64,000 nt of DNA from Paenibacillus tianmuensis. Lineage in GTDB: Bacteria; Bacillota; Bacilli; Paenibacillales; NBRC-103111. Each line of letters opens with the position of its first letter. The first letter of the stretch is position 1. The translations under genes were made by a program, and so were the position numbers. The DNA is taken from the NCBI RefSeq assembly GCF_900100345.1, contig NZ_FMTT01000023.1, forward strand, positions 1 to 64,000, given 5' to 3'. Below, piece by piece: positions 34,700 through 42,441 of this stretch. The notes beneath the pieces are model-generated. The model was not told where the DNA came from. It worked only from the letters and a program-made list of their open reading frames with translations, and ran no database searches.

Positions 34700-35235
34700 G
34701 TGCGACGGGCAGTCGTAACTGTAGCGAGTTAATCGCTACGAGTAATCCGTTAAAAGCAGCGGTTACGTTACCATAGGTAAACACGAACCGAGAGCTTGGA
34801 AAGATGATTTATCGAGGGTGAAAGTCCCTCCTCAAGCGCTCTGGTGCGATTTGGGAAGCCTAATCTAGGGCAATATCGCGAGGTAGTTGTCTGAAGGAGA
34901 TGCGGACAATCGAGAGACCCGCAGGCGGATGAGCAGACCCAAATGCGAAAGCGTGAAGCACGCAGCGGCAGGATAAGTCGGCGAAAAAAAATCGTTGTCC
35001 AATGAACCAGACGGAGGGCGGTGGCTTATCAAGTGAAGGTGCTGGGTATGTTCAGAAGGAAGATACGATGACCCCGTGAGGTTCTCTGCTCACCTGGAAA
35101 GGATGGCTGTATATAAGGCTTCGCCGAAGTTGTAGACATGGCAGAGAATGCAGACGTTCTCGTAGTACGGGAGTAGGCAGATGACCAAACATCTGCTGAA
35201 CGGAAGGGGAGCGACCTCGTGGACAAACACTTGAA
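34700..35235 (+). mobile_element. Truncated class C-like group II intron (5' ribozyme part)
   Basis: It begins with GTGCGACGGGC, matching the GTGCG 5' boundary of group II introns, directly after a terminator hairpin; class C introns characteristically insert there. Conserved ribozyme blocks follow, such as GAGGGTGAAAGTCCCTCC and the long structured region to about 35220. The intron-encoded reverse transcriptase is missing: after GTGGACAAACACTTGAATG (about 35218) the frame stops within a few codons. Domains IV-VI are therefore lost and the intron should be immobile. Confidence 0.65.
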
Positions 35236-35424
35236 TGTAGCCAGAGTTGGTTGATTTGCTGATTCGGATGGAACAATATATTGCATATTAGAATCAGCAT
35301 TGGTTGAAAAACGAATTTGAGAAGTTCACGTAGTACGAATCGAAAAAATGACACATTAGCAGTAACTGTGCAACGACACAAAACTACTCAATTTAAATCA
35401 TCGGAAAACTGCATATTTGTCTAT

Positions 35425-35478
35425 AATAATTAAGCACACTTATGTCGCATCAGCGCGACATAAGTGTGCTTAATTATT
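35425..35478. repeat. Long perfect palindrome
   Basis: Two perfect 24-bp arms (35425-35448 and 35455-35478; inner part GCACACTTATGTCGC and its complement) surround ATCAGC. No long T run follows beyond the arm's own AATTATT. It may be a bidirectional terminator, a cruciform-forming mobile-element end, or a miniature element. Confidence 0.7.
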
Positions 35479-35570
35479 GATGGTGCGACACAATTAAACT
35501 TGAATAATTCTCAGGTCTAATCTCTCACTCTCTAATGGGTGGGGGGGAACTATTGGGGAACTTTAATGCA

Positions 35571-35598
35571 GGAGCTGCTTATGCCGCAGCTTCTTTTT
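35571..35598 (+). terminator. Orphan terminator-like hairpin
   Basis: GGAGCTGC (35571-35578) and GCAGCTTC (35586-35593) followed by TTTTT. No gene directly upstream is supported; it may belong to lost sequence. Confidence 0.5.
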
Positions 35599-35815
35599 GG
35601 TTTGTTCAAATCGGGCAGGAGAGTTTAACAATAATTGTCTTTTACCAGCCTTCCCCTAAATTATTTGTTATCATGTTTGGTAGTGACTTTATTTTGGTGG
35701 AGTTTAACATTCGGGGTGGGGGACTGACATGATACTAGCTCATCGACAAGAGGGCTCGAAACAAAACGATCGCCATGTGGAGCAAGCAAACGAAGAGAAA
35801 CGGAGGATGGAAGAA

Positions 35816-36832
35816 ATGAATATTAAATTCGAAGCGCTGATCTATGCCTTAAGCCGAAGGTTCAAGAAGGATATCATCTCGGCCGACTGCCAAACCATGC
35901 CGTTACAGGGCGGAACTGTGGGAAATGTGTACCTGGTAACGGGGATCGCCGAAACCGCGGATGGAGAAAAATTGCCATACCGAATCGTTCTGAAAATCCA
36001 GAAGAAATGGGAGCGTTACGGCGATCCGGGTTCATGGCGCCGGGAATATGATCTCTATGCGTCTGACTTGGGAGCGACGTTCTCGGATGCCTTCCGCTGG
36101 CCGACATGTTATCACGCCGAGATCAATGCCGAAGAAAATAAATTCCAGCTGTGGCTGGAATTTATCGATGGCGTAACCGGTTTAGACTTGACCGGTGACA
36201 TGTATGAACAGGCCGCGCTGGAGTTAGGATGCTATCAAGGCAAGCTGTATGCGGAGCAGCCCGCTGTGCTACAGAGCCTGACCAACCTGAGCCATGCGGA
36301 TTTCATGAAGAATACGTATCTGCATTACCGGTCATGGCCGGTCGTCTACGATTATATACGCTCGGAGGACTGCGAATTCCCGCAGCACGTGCGGCAAATG
36401 CTCATCGACATCGATGAGCACACAGACGAGATACTCGCCCGCATCGAAAAATTGCCCCTCGTGCTATGCCACCGGGACTTCTGGGTGACCAACCTGATCT
36501 ATGCCGACGGGAAAATCGCCCTCATCGACTGGGATACATCCGGATGGGGCTACCTTGGCGAGGACCTCGCAAGCCTGATTGCGGATGAAGCGGATATCGA
36601 TCACATGGTCGAATACTACCAGCGATGTGTCCCCGCGTATTACAAAGGCTTTTCGGAGTATGCGGATGTATCCCCTATCGCCGATCATTGCGTCTACGAG
36701 CTGATCCTTCTCGTATTCGGGTACAGGCTTGTGGAGTGGTATCTCCACACAGAGGACGATGACGAGAAGACGAAGCGTGTCCATACGCTCCAAAAAATCT
36801 ATGAAATGAAGACCAGCCCTGTGCAGATTTGA
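35816..36832 (+). CDS. APH-like phosphotransferase (aminoglycoside/choline kinase fold)
   Basis: 338-residue protein of the aminoglycoside phosphotransferase/choline kinase superfamily. The nucleotide-binding lobe has GGTVGNVYLVTG and the lysine strand RIVLKIQKKW. The catalytic loop is LVLCHRDFWVTNL with the catalytic Asp, and the metal-binding IDWDTSG stands in place of the DFG-like motif. CGGAGG at 35801-35806 is 9 bases before ATG 35816, so this start is chosen over in-frame codons further up. Substrate unknown: antibiotic resistance or a metabolic kinase are both possible. It stands alone, with IS and intron debris on both sides. Confidence 0.85.
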   Translation: MNIKFEALIYALSRRFKKDIISADCQTMPLQGGTVGNVYLVTGIAETADGEKLPYRIVLKIQKKWERYGDPGSWRREYDLYASDLGATFSDAFRWPTCYHAEINAEENKFQLWLEFIDGVTGLDLTGDMYEQAALELGCYQGKLYAEQPAVLQSLTNLSHADFMKNTYLHYRSWPVVYDYIRSEDCEFPQHVRQMLIDIDEHTDEILARIEKLPLVLCHRDFWVTNLIYADGKIALIDWDTSGWGYLGEDLASLIADEADIDHMVEYYQRCVPAYYKGFSEYADVSPIADHCVYELILLVFGYRLVEWYLHTEDDDEKTKRVHTLQKIYEMKTSPVQI

Positions 36833-36932
36833 CTCTAAAAAAAGAACTCCGAAAACCCTTGAATGATTAAACATTGTATCCAATAAAAGTTATGTTGAAT
36901 TCGACCTTCTGAGTCCATGGGGGGAGAGAAGG

Positions 36933-37326
36933 ATTAAAGTAAGCGCGCCTGGAAGATTCAGCATATATAACGGGTGGTATGTGTATTCGGTTGTGGTGGT
37001 GACAAGGATAGGATAAACAGGCCGCTTATGGGTGAAATCTCCGGAAGGATCGCGGATTTTACCATAATCACTTCCGACAATCCCCGTACGGAGGAGCCTT
37101 ACGCTATTATCAGGGAAATTGAAGAAGGTATAAAAAAGACAGGTGCTGAATTTATAGCAATTGTAGACCGTAGGGAAGCTATCAAATACTCTATCATAAA
37201 TGCCAAACCCGAGGATATAATAATCCTGGCAGGCAAGGGTCATGAGACATATCAGATTTTTAAACCATTCATTTTGATGAGCATGAAGTTGTAAAAGAAA
37301 TTATTGATGAGCTGGGATGTATCTGA
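36933..37326 (+). pseudogene. Remnant of a MurE-like UDP-N-acetylmuramyl-tripeptide synthetase
   Basis: Three collinear pieces of a Mur ligase. KVSAPGRFSIYN (from 36933) is the conserved start of the central domain. After a deletion, from about 36974, comes VCVFGCGGDKDRINRPLMGE, then TIITSDNPRTEEP and IIILAGKGHETYQIF, the C-terminal domain with the DNPR motif that contacts the third amino acid. After a frameshift, HFDEHEVVKEIIDELGCI runs to TGA 37324-37326. The DNPR motif is that of meso-diaminopimelate-adding MurE. Being shifted and internally deleted it is dead, and it is AT-rich, suggesting transfer rather than decay of the resident murE. Confidence 0.75.
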
Positions 37327-37836
37327 AATAAATGTTCAGCAAACGAAGGACAAACAAAAATCAGAATGATTGAAAATCATCGCATCACCGATTGGAACCA
37401 TTCCGATCGGTGATTTAACTTCGGTGATTTAACTTATCAGAACTTATTTTTATTCTGATTAAAAAATGGGGTTGTTATATGAAAATTCAATAGTGACAAG
37501 GGATTTAACCGGATTCTTGACATATGTACAAAATACGAGTTTTGTGAATATGTATAATGATTTTAATATGTATATTTTCTTGATATCCCCACACAGGCTA
37601 GCCTTCTTCGCTACAGAGCTTTTCACGGGCCTGATTCTTTAATCGCAGATACTTCATACTTAACTTTGATTTCTTCACGATGATCCCTTTAGCTTTCGTA
37701 CATTGCGGTTATTTTCCGGCTTGAGCTGACCGTTGTCTTACTGTAGCTATTCCGATTCCCTAAAATTTCTTCATGCATTTCATACTTTTGAAGGCGTGTC
37801 CCCTTTCAAGAATTTTGACAACTTTGTGTCACTAAA
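37327..37836. other. Non-coding stretch upstream of the PadR-like gene
   Basis: It contains a hairpin ATCACCGAT (37384-37392)/ATCGGTGAT (37406-37414), whose right part CGGTGATTTAACTT is duplicated in tandem. An IS-end-like TTTGTGTCA lies near 37823. Short broken frames on the minus strand around 37590-37790 give no recognisable family. Confidence 0.4.
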
Positions 37837-37884
37837 TATGTGATAAATACACTATGTGATAAATACACTATGTGATAAATTCAC
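37837..37884. promoter_or_regulatory. Triple tandem 16-bp repeat, candidate operator
   Basis: TATGTGATAAATACAC occurs at 37837-37852 and 37853-37868, and as TATGTGATAAATTCAC at 37869-37884. The inverted half-site TATCACATA recurs next to the ribosome binding site of the PadR-like gene (about 37966-37975). Spacing at exactly 16 bp, 1.5 helical turns, and the position upstream suggest operator sites for that regulator; this is inference. Confidence 0.5.
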
Positions 37885-37992
37885 ATTAAATTAACAGTTC
37901 GAAACCCGGTTGAAACGTAAGGTTTTCTGTGTTAAAATCAATATGTGGATTTAGCACACGATGTAATTATCACATATTGGAGGTTATGCATT

Positions 37993-38346
37993 GTGGCACG
38001 TCAAGGAACTCTTGTCGCGTTAAAAGCTATTATAAAGCTGTATTGCATTGATTATATCGACCAAAACGCATATGGATACGAGATCACCGAAGCTGTTTCT
38101 TCTCGTCTGAAGCCTTTTGGTTTTAGCCCACACCATTCAGAAGTTTACCGTACTCTTCACGAAATGGCCGACGAAAGTATGATTCTCCGGCATGAACGGC
38201 ACATCGGCCCTCGTCAAAAAGTCGTTTACTACACGTTTACTGATGATGGCCGTGCAGCAGCGGCAGCATACAAGAAAACATTGAAAGAAAACCTTGACCG
38301 TTCTATCGCACTCCTCAATGCTGCTGTCGCAGATAATTACTCATAG
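37993..38346 (+). CDS. PadR-type transcriptional regulator
   Basis: 117-residue winged-helix protein of the PadR family: ALKAIIKLYCIDYIDQNAYG, YEITEAVSSRLKPFGFSPHH, SEVYRTLHEMADESMILRHE and VVYYTFTDDGRAAAAAYKK. This order (helix, recognition helix, wing with VVYYTFTDDG) is the PadR-N pattern; only a short C-terminal helix follows, so it belongs to the small PadR class. GGAGGT at 37980-37985 is 7 bases before GTG 37993; the ATG at 37987 is out of frame. It is convergent with an azoreductase gene, a class of gene that small thiol/phenolic-responsive regulators often control. Target unproven. Confidence 0.85.
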   Translation: MARQGTLVALKAIIKLYCIDYIDQNAYGYEITEAVSSRLKPFGFSPHHSEVYRTLHEMADESMILRHERHIGPRQKVVYYTFTDDGRAAAAAYKKTLKENLDRSIALLNAAVADNYS

Positions 38347-38418
38347 GCCGATTTGTAGTGTCTAAATATTTTTCTTCAAGAGATAACCAATTAAGAAATA
38401 CATCGGTTGAAAAACGAA

Positions 38419-38456
38419 AAAAGTGCTCAACTCTCCCCACAGAGTTGAGCACTTTT
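38419..38456. terminator. Bidirectional terminator between the PadR-like gene and azoR
   Basis: Perfect 16-bp arms AAAAGTGCTCAACTCT (38419-38434) and AGAGTTGAGCACTTTT (38441-38456) around CCCCAC, A-rich on the left and T-rich on the right, between two convergent genes. Confidence 0.88.
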
Positions 38457-38498
38457 ACTACAAATCGTGTACTTGATCTTTGAATCTCTTCCAACATA

Positions 38499-39125
38499 TT
38501 AGAAGGTTTCTGCCGCTCTAGCTGCTCTTTCAATTCCATTTTGAATAATATCTACCGCTTTATCCTGGAACTGATTGTGACCTTCTACGATAACTGTTGT
38601 AAGGTCTTTTATACCAAAAAAATTCATCATGTTCGTTACATAGTTTACGGACATTTCCAAAGAGGCTTTAGGTCCTTCAGAATAGACACCACCTCTTGCA
38701 TTTAAGAGTGCTACTTTCTTGTCAGAGAGTAAACCAACTGAACCTTCTGAAGTATATCGGAAAGTTTTACCCGCTTGACATAAATAATCAAAATACGTAT
38801 GTAACACAGCAGGTACGGTAAAGTTCCATAGAGGAAACGCAAATACAACCTTATCAGCTTCGAGAAACTGTTTTAGATACTTATTCACAGTTTCTGTAGC
38901 TTCTTTTTCTTCTGAATTCAATTCCATACCTGTCGCCAATTTAAAAATACCGTTAAGTGTATTTGCATCATAATAAGGTAGATTTTCTGAGAACAGATCA
39001 AGCTCGATAATCAGATCTTCAGGATGGGACTCTTTATAACTATCGAGAAAAGCCTTATAAAGTTTTACACTAACAGCCTGTTCGATTGGACGGAAATTTG
39101 CTTTTACAAATAAAACTGTAGACAT
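38499..39125 (-). CDS. azoR: FMN-dependent NADH-azoreductase
   Basis: 208-residue flavodoxin-fold reductase of the AzoR family, reducing quinones and azo bonds with NADH through FMN. Family motifs are VLFVKANFRPIEQAVSVKLY at the phosphate-binding N terminus (here NFRP in place of the usual SPR), VFAFPLWNFTVPAVLHTYFD, and ALLNARGGVYSEGP. Length is typical. AGGAGG lies about 8 bases upstream of the ATG at 39123-39125. It is cytoplasmic and likely serves quinone or electrophile detoxification. A shared terminator separates it from the convergent PadR-like gene. Confidence 0.92.
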   Translation of the reverse strand: MSTVLFVKANFRPIEQAVSVKLYKAFLDSYKESHPEDLIIELDLFSENLPYYDANTLNGIFKLATGMELNSEEKEATETVNKYLKQFLEADKVVFAFPLWNFTVPAVLHTYFDYLCQAGKTFRYTSEGSVGLLSDKKVALLNARGGVYSEGPKASLEMSVNYVTNMMNFFGIKDLTTVIVEGHNQFQDKAVDIIQNGIERAARAAETF

Positions 39126-39451
39126 TAGAATCCTCCTCGGTTAATGAATCCATTTTTAAGATATCAACAGCAAGATTTCGTTTAAAGTTGCCACAAATGC
39201 TCTGCTTGATATGTTCACATTATAGTGAAAATCTTCTTTGAAAAATATATTCAATACATCTATTTTGGGCAGTTAGGAGACAGAATCAGATAAATGCCTG
39301 AGAAATGAAGATGTATTTTGTCTCCCTGCCGCTCACTGTGCCTGCTGGCGAACAAATGATTTTACACCGCGATAAATATAGGTATTGTAACCCAAAGAAT
39401 ACCTTCCTGCATATATTACATTAGCCCACCTTAGAAAAGGAGTGAAATAAA
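39126..39451. other. Intergenic stretch between azoR and the 39452 gene
   Basis: It should hold the azoR promoter on the minus strand and that of the 39452 gene on the plus strand. No gene, repeat or RNA is recognised; short frames here lack ribosome binding sites. Confidence 0.4.
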
Positions 39452-39742
39452 ATGGCGTTTTTGCCTCCACCTGGACCACCGCCTGGAACGATTGGGCAGC
39501 AGGGGCCTGTATCCCCTCCTCCACCTTTTGAACCGCCCATTTCTGCTTTTGCTGTTGACCCCCGAGCTATTTCCCGTTGCTTGTTTCGAAACACTTTTGT
39601 TTGGCTTACGAATGGGAGCCGTTTCTGGTTTTTTCCAACCTTTGTTGGACGCGTTTCGGTTACTGGTTATAGGTGGACCGGTAGGTTTTGGGTGGTCTTT
39701 GGAATTAGTCTAAGAGAAATTAGCTCATTTTCATGCTTTTAA
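39452..39742 (+). CDS. Small proline-rich protein of a Bacillales family
   Basis: 96 residues: a proline/glycine-rich N terminus (MAFLPPPGPPPGTIGQQGP), then AVDPRAISRCLFRNTFVWLT and a compact aromatic C-terminal part (FWFFPTFVGRVSVTGYRWTG, FGISLREISSFSCF). Proteins with this head and the FWFFPTFVGRxSVxGxRW core are found as short uncharacterised, sometimes 'transporter'-labelled, proteins in Bacillales. AAAAGGAG ends 9 bases before the ATG at 39452. No signal peptide. Possibly associated with the spore or cell surface; that is a guess. Confidence 0.65.
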   Translation: MAFLPPPGPPPGTIGQQGPVSPPPPFEPPISAFAVDPRAISRCLFRNTFVWLTNGSRFWFFPTFVGRVSVTGYRWTGRFWVVFGISLREISSFSCF

Positions 39743-39839
39743 ATTTTTTATCAGCTTCCGCAATCAACGCATTTTGAGTTATCGATAAAGCCCATCTGAA
39801 CAAAACACCGGTTTTGGTGAAGATGTTCCATAAAACAAT

Positions 39840-39872
39840 AAGGGGGCTGTCGCGGCAGCTCCTTCGCTTTTA
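39840..39872 (+). terminator. Terminator-like hairpin
   Basis: AAGGGGGCTGTCGCGGCAGC pairs with itself, AGGGGGCTG against CAGCTCCTT, and is followed by CGCTTTTAT. It lies about 100 bases after the proline-rich gene and may end its transcript. Confidence 0.5.
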
Positions 39873-39878
39873 TAAAAC

Positions 39879-40154
39879 TTATCCGCAATAACATGCCAGA
39901 TGGAGAGTTATTTCACTCGCCGGTAAACCGTAAGCTTTTTCATACTGATTCGATGCATAGCCTCCGTCGCGGTAACCGAATATAACGCCTTCGTCTCCAT
40001 AGTGCAGACTCAACCTTTCTGCCTCGCGGTAGACGCCCTGCCCTCCGGCAAAAAAAATTTCCGCTGACCCTCGAGGCGTTACCCCCGAGTTCGGATATAA
40101 ACCCCTAGTCCAAGGCTCAGCGAGACTTGAACCCGCCTGCTGCCACACACGCAC
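39879..40154 (-). pseudogene. Unassigned C-terminal protein fragment
   Basis: The last half of this minus-strand frame reads like authentic protein (GVYREAERLSLHYGDEGVIF, GYRDGGYASNQYEKAYGLPA, LHLACYCG), but there is no ribosome binding site and the upstream part has no family features. It could be the tail of a polymorphic or exported protein. Family not recognised. Confidence 0.3.
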
Positions 40155-40528
40155 TACGGCTTCCGCTGCTAGGTGGGGCCTATTTGACGTTCACGGAAAT
40201 CATCATGAATCAAATTGATTTCCTTCTGTTTAATGTTTTGAAATATACAAGAAATTTGTATCGTGCTCATCATCCCATTTCAAATTGTAAAAACCTCTTA
40301 CGACTTACGGTGTCGCATTTAGCTCAAACGTTGCAATTTTCTCAATGTAATCTCAATGGACTTGCACACATCTCAACACTTTACTATATGCTGTTTTCAA
40401 AGGCGAGGTGGTGAAAATCAAAAAAGTGTATTAGTTCTCATCATATCTGGATATTAGGGGATTGGATTGTTTCCTATACTCTCGGATTACGAGTTTTGAA
40501 TTACTTTCATAAGAAGAGGTGAGTTCGC
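40155..40528. other. Intergenic stretch, nothing recognised
   Basis: It contains a tRNA T-arm-like sequence at its left border (rejected as a gene) and otherwise AT-rich DNA without supported gene. GTG 40411 starts an eight-codon frame behind GAGGTG, too short to interpret. Confidence 0.35.
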
Positions 40529-40738
40529 ATGTACTATTGCACCGTTTGTTCAAAATTACACAATGAAAGATATTCCCATGGAATTATTTTCGAGAAAGGA
40601 TTTTATATAGAACCAGGAACTGGAGGAAGGTTTCATCTAGGTATGTGTGGTAAAGAAGACGATAGAGGTATTCAAACACTGGAGAAAGATTGTTCCATCA
40701 TGGAAACTATACGCACTTATTCTCATGCATCTATATAA
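40529..40738 (+). CDS. Hypothetical small cysteine-containing protein
   Basis: 69 residues starting MYYCTVCSKLHNERYSHGII, with a CxxC pair near the N terminus and further cysteines in GMCGKEDD and EKDCS, suggesting a small zinc-binding fold. AAGAGGTGAG ends 6 bases before the ATG. No family is recognised and there is no clear operon partner. Confidence 0.5.
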   Translation: MYYCTVCSKLHNERYSHGIIFEKGFYIEPGTGGRFHLGMCGKEDDRGIQTLEKDCSIMETIRTYSHASI

Positions 40739-40769
40739 ATCGTGATGCATTTAGCGGCTATTAATTCTT

Positions 40770-41141
40770 TCAGCCACACGAACATCTGTTGGTTTTGCTT
40801 CTTAGCTTCTTCCAGCGGCGTTTCGTGCACCCCGACTTATGCGGAGTTACCGCCCGCCAAAGCCTCCGGAAGAAGTCGTAGAAGGTACCGATGCCAGGCG
40901 TAATAGTGCGAAGCGCACGGACTCTGTTATCCACGCTCATCCCGAGCTTGGTCATGAGCAGCGTACTGCGCGGCATGAACGGTGAAGGAGAGGTCAATGC
41001 GCTGTAATCCAGAAGATCAGGTGCCCATCGATCGCCTGCTGGATTTCGGCCTTTGGCCGCTCTCCCGTCGGGACTTGCACCCTTGAGCATAGTACGCTGC
41101 CATGCGTACAAAAACATCACCAGTAATGGCGATGTCGGCAT
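40770..41141 (-). pseudogene. Transposase fragment
   Basis: Minus-strand frame with WAPDLLDYSALTSPSPFMPR, STLLMTKLGMSVDNRVRALR and ITPGIGTFYDFFRRLW, a pattern I associate with the N-terminal region of DDE transposases of a poorly named Firmicutes IS group. After that it loses sense (KSGCTKRRWKKLRSKTNR). Only about 120 residues of what would be over 400 remain. Family assignment is tentative. Confidence 0.4.
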
Positions 41142-41210
41142 ATGATCAGATTTAAGTCTGATAGCTTTTTCCTAAAAGAAAAGCTCCCCCAGACGCCGCC
41201 GAAATGGCTA

Positions 41211-42005
41211 TCAATCAAGGCGCCTCCGGCGGCTAACGAAATCCAGGTATACCTCTTCCAACGTCGGAAACCGCTCAGCGGGAATTTCCGCGGCCCTGCT
41301 ATTGCCGAGCGTCTCGTGCAGCATGACCGATTTCCACTGCTGCGGCGATTTCGGCCCGGACATGACCCCACCCGCCAAGAAAAGCACCTGATCGACCCAA
41401 TCCTCGATCTCCATAAACATATGACCGACCAGCAGTATGATGCAGCCGTTCGCATGTTCGTGCAGGAGATTCATCACATGGGCCCGCTCTTCCAAATCCA
41501 GCCCTTCCAGAGGCTCATCCAGAAGCAGCAGATGCGGGTCGCTGAGCATCGCTTGAGCGATCGACAATCTTCTTCTTTGGCCGGTGGATAACGATTTGAT
41601 GCGGAATTGCCCGAATCGGGCAAGGCCAAAGTCCGTCAGCACCTCCGCAACCCTGTCCGGAATTAGGCGGGGCGGGATTAGCTTCATTTCCGCCGTATAA
41701 GTCAAAAAATGTTCCGCCTTCATCTCCTCGTATAAGGAAAATTGCTGGGAAACGTAGCCGAGCCGTTCCCGAAACCGTTTGCCCCCGAGCTGTCTATCCT
41801 GCAGTGTAAAGCGAATGTCGCCTTTGCCGAATGTCCGGATGCCGGCAATGCATTCGAGCATCGTCGTTTTGCCGCTTCCATTGGGGCCGAATAAAGCGTT
41901 TATTCCCGGCGACAAGGAAAACTCCACACCTTCAAACACCCAAGGAGCCGACGACGAATGGCGGAACGCCGCTTTGCGCACATCAAGCCGGATCATATCG
42001 CCCAT
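41211..42005 (-). CDS. ABC transporter ATP-binding protein
   Basis: 264-residue ABC ATPase with Walker A GPNGSGKTT, Q-loop YVSQQFSLYEE, signature LSTGQRRRLSIAQ, Walker B LLLLDEPLEGL and an H-loop-like LLVGHMFMEIE. The start region has FEGVEFSLSPGINALFGPNG. It is the last gene of a minus-strand operon with two membrane components upstream and overlaps the preceding permease by 23 bases. Type (export of a peptide or drug) cannot be set from sequence; the operon resembles Bacillales cassettes of two ATPases plus a permease carrying an M1-peptidase-like domain. Confidence 0.88.
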   Translation of the reverse strand: MGDMIRLDVRKAAFRHSSSAPWVFEGVEFSLSPGINALFGPNGSGKTTMLECIAGIRTFGKGDIRFTLQDRQLGGKRFRERLGYVSQQFSLYEEMKAEHFLTYTAEMKLIPPRLIPDRVAEVLTDFGLARFGQFRIKSLSTGQRRRLSIAQAMLSDPHLLLLDEPLEGLDLEERAHVMNLLHEHANGCIILLVGHMFMEIEDWVDQVLFLAGGVMSGPKSPQQWKSVMLHETLGNSRAAEIPAERFPTLEEVYLDFVSRRRRLD

Positions 42006-42441
42006 TATCCCCTTTCCCGCCTTTTCGGATTGTCTGGCAAGCGACGAAGAAGAGAATCCCCGTTATCGCGAATGCGATCATGCGGCTGCTTCCCCAAAAT
42101 GCATAACCGGTGTCGCTCATGAAATAAAAAGGCCCGAGCAAGTCCCTCAATGCTAATTGCGCCGCCCATACCGCCAGCGACAAACCGGCTCCAATCCGCG
42201 GCCCAAAAAGGACGATGGCGGCAAATGCCAGCGCGGTGCAAAAGCATAAAGGCGCCAACCAACCGATGATAAATGCGAACAACGGACCGGTCTGACCGGT
42301 CAGCGATAAGAGGACGCTTGCCGTCAAAGCCAGTACCATATCATACAGAACGATGATGCCCAGCCTTCCCATCATCATCTCGACCGGAGAGACCGGGAAA
42401 GTCGCCTCCAGCTTGGACATCGGCGTGCCATACGATCTCAA
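41983..42441 (-). CDS. Short ABC-type membrane protein, possibly N-terminally truncated
   Basis: Hydrophobic protein with about four to five membrane segments (LGIIVLYDMVLALTASVLLS, FAFIIGWLAPLCFCTALAFA, MIAFAITGILFFVACQTIRK). The frame opens at TTG 42441 overlapping the previous stop; ATG 42420 (MSKLEATFPV) is the first methionine. The phrase LEATFPVSPVEMMMGRLGI usually lies in the cytoplasmic part of a longer permease or anti-sigma-like membrane protein, so an N-terminal domain seems missing. It would work with the neighbouring ATPases. Confidence 0.65.
   Translation of the reverse strand: MRSYGTPMSKLEATFPVSPVEMMMGRLGIIVLYDMVLALTASVLLSLTGQTGPLFAFIIGWLAPLCFCTALAFAAIVLFGPRIGAGLSLAVWAAQLALRDLLGPFYFMSDTGYAFWGSSRMIAFAITGILFFVACQTIRKGGKGDNGRYDPA

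Noticed and set aside
35535-35732. Open frame of 65 codons starting MGGGELLGNFNAGAAYAAASF.
   Set aside because: A terminator-like hairpin lies inside it, there is no ribosome binding site and no family resemblance.
37837-37884. Tandem repeats that might suggest a CRISPR array.
   Set aside because: Repeats are 16 bp and directly adjacent without spacers, and no cas gene is present.
40120-40136. T-arm-like sequence on the minus strand (GCGGGTTCAAGTCTCGC) that might be a tRNA 3' end.
   Set aside because: No acceptor 5' strand, D-arm or anticodon arm can be formed upstream, so it is not a tRNA gene; an integration scar is possible but unsupported.
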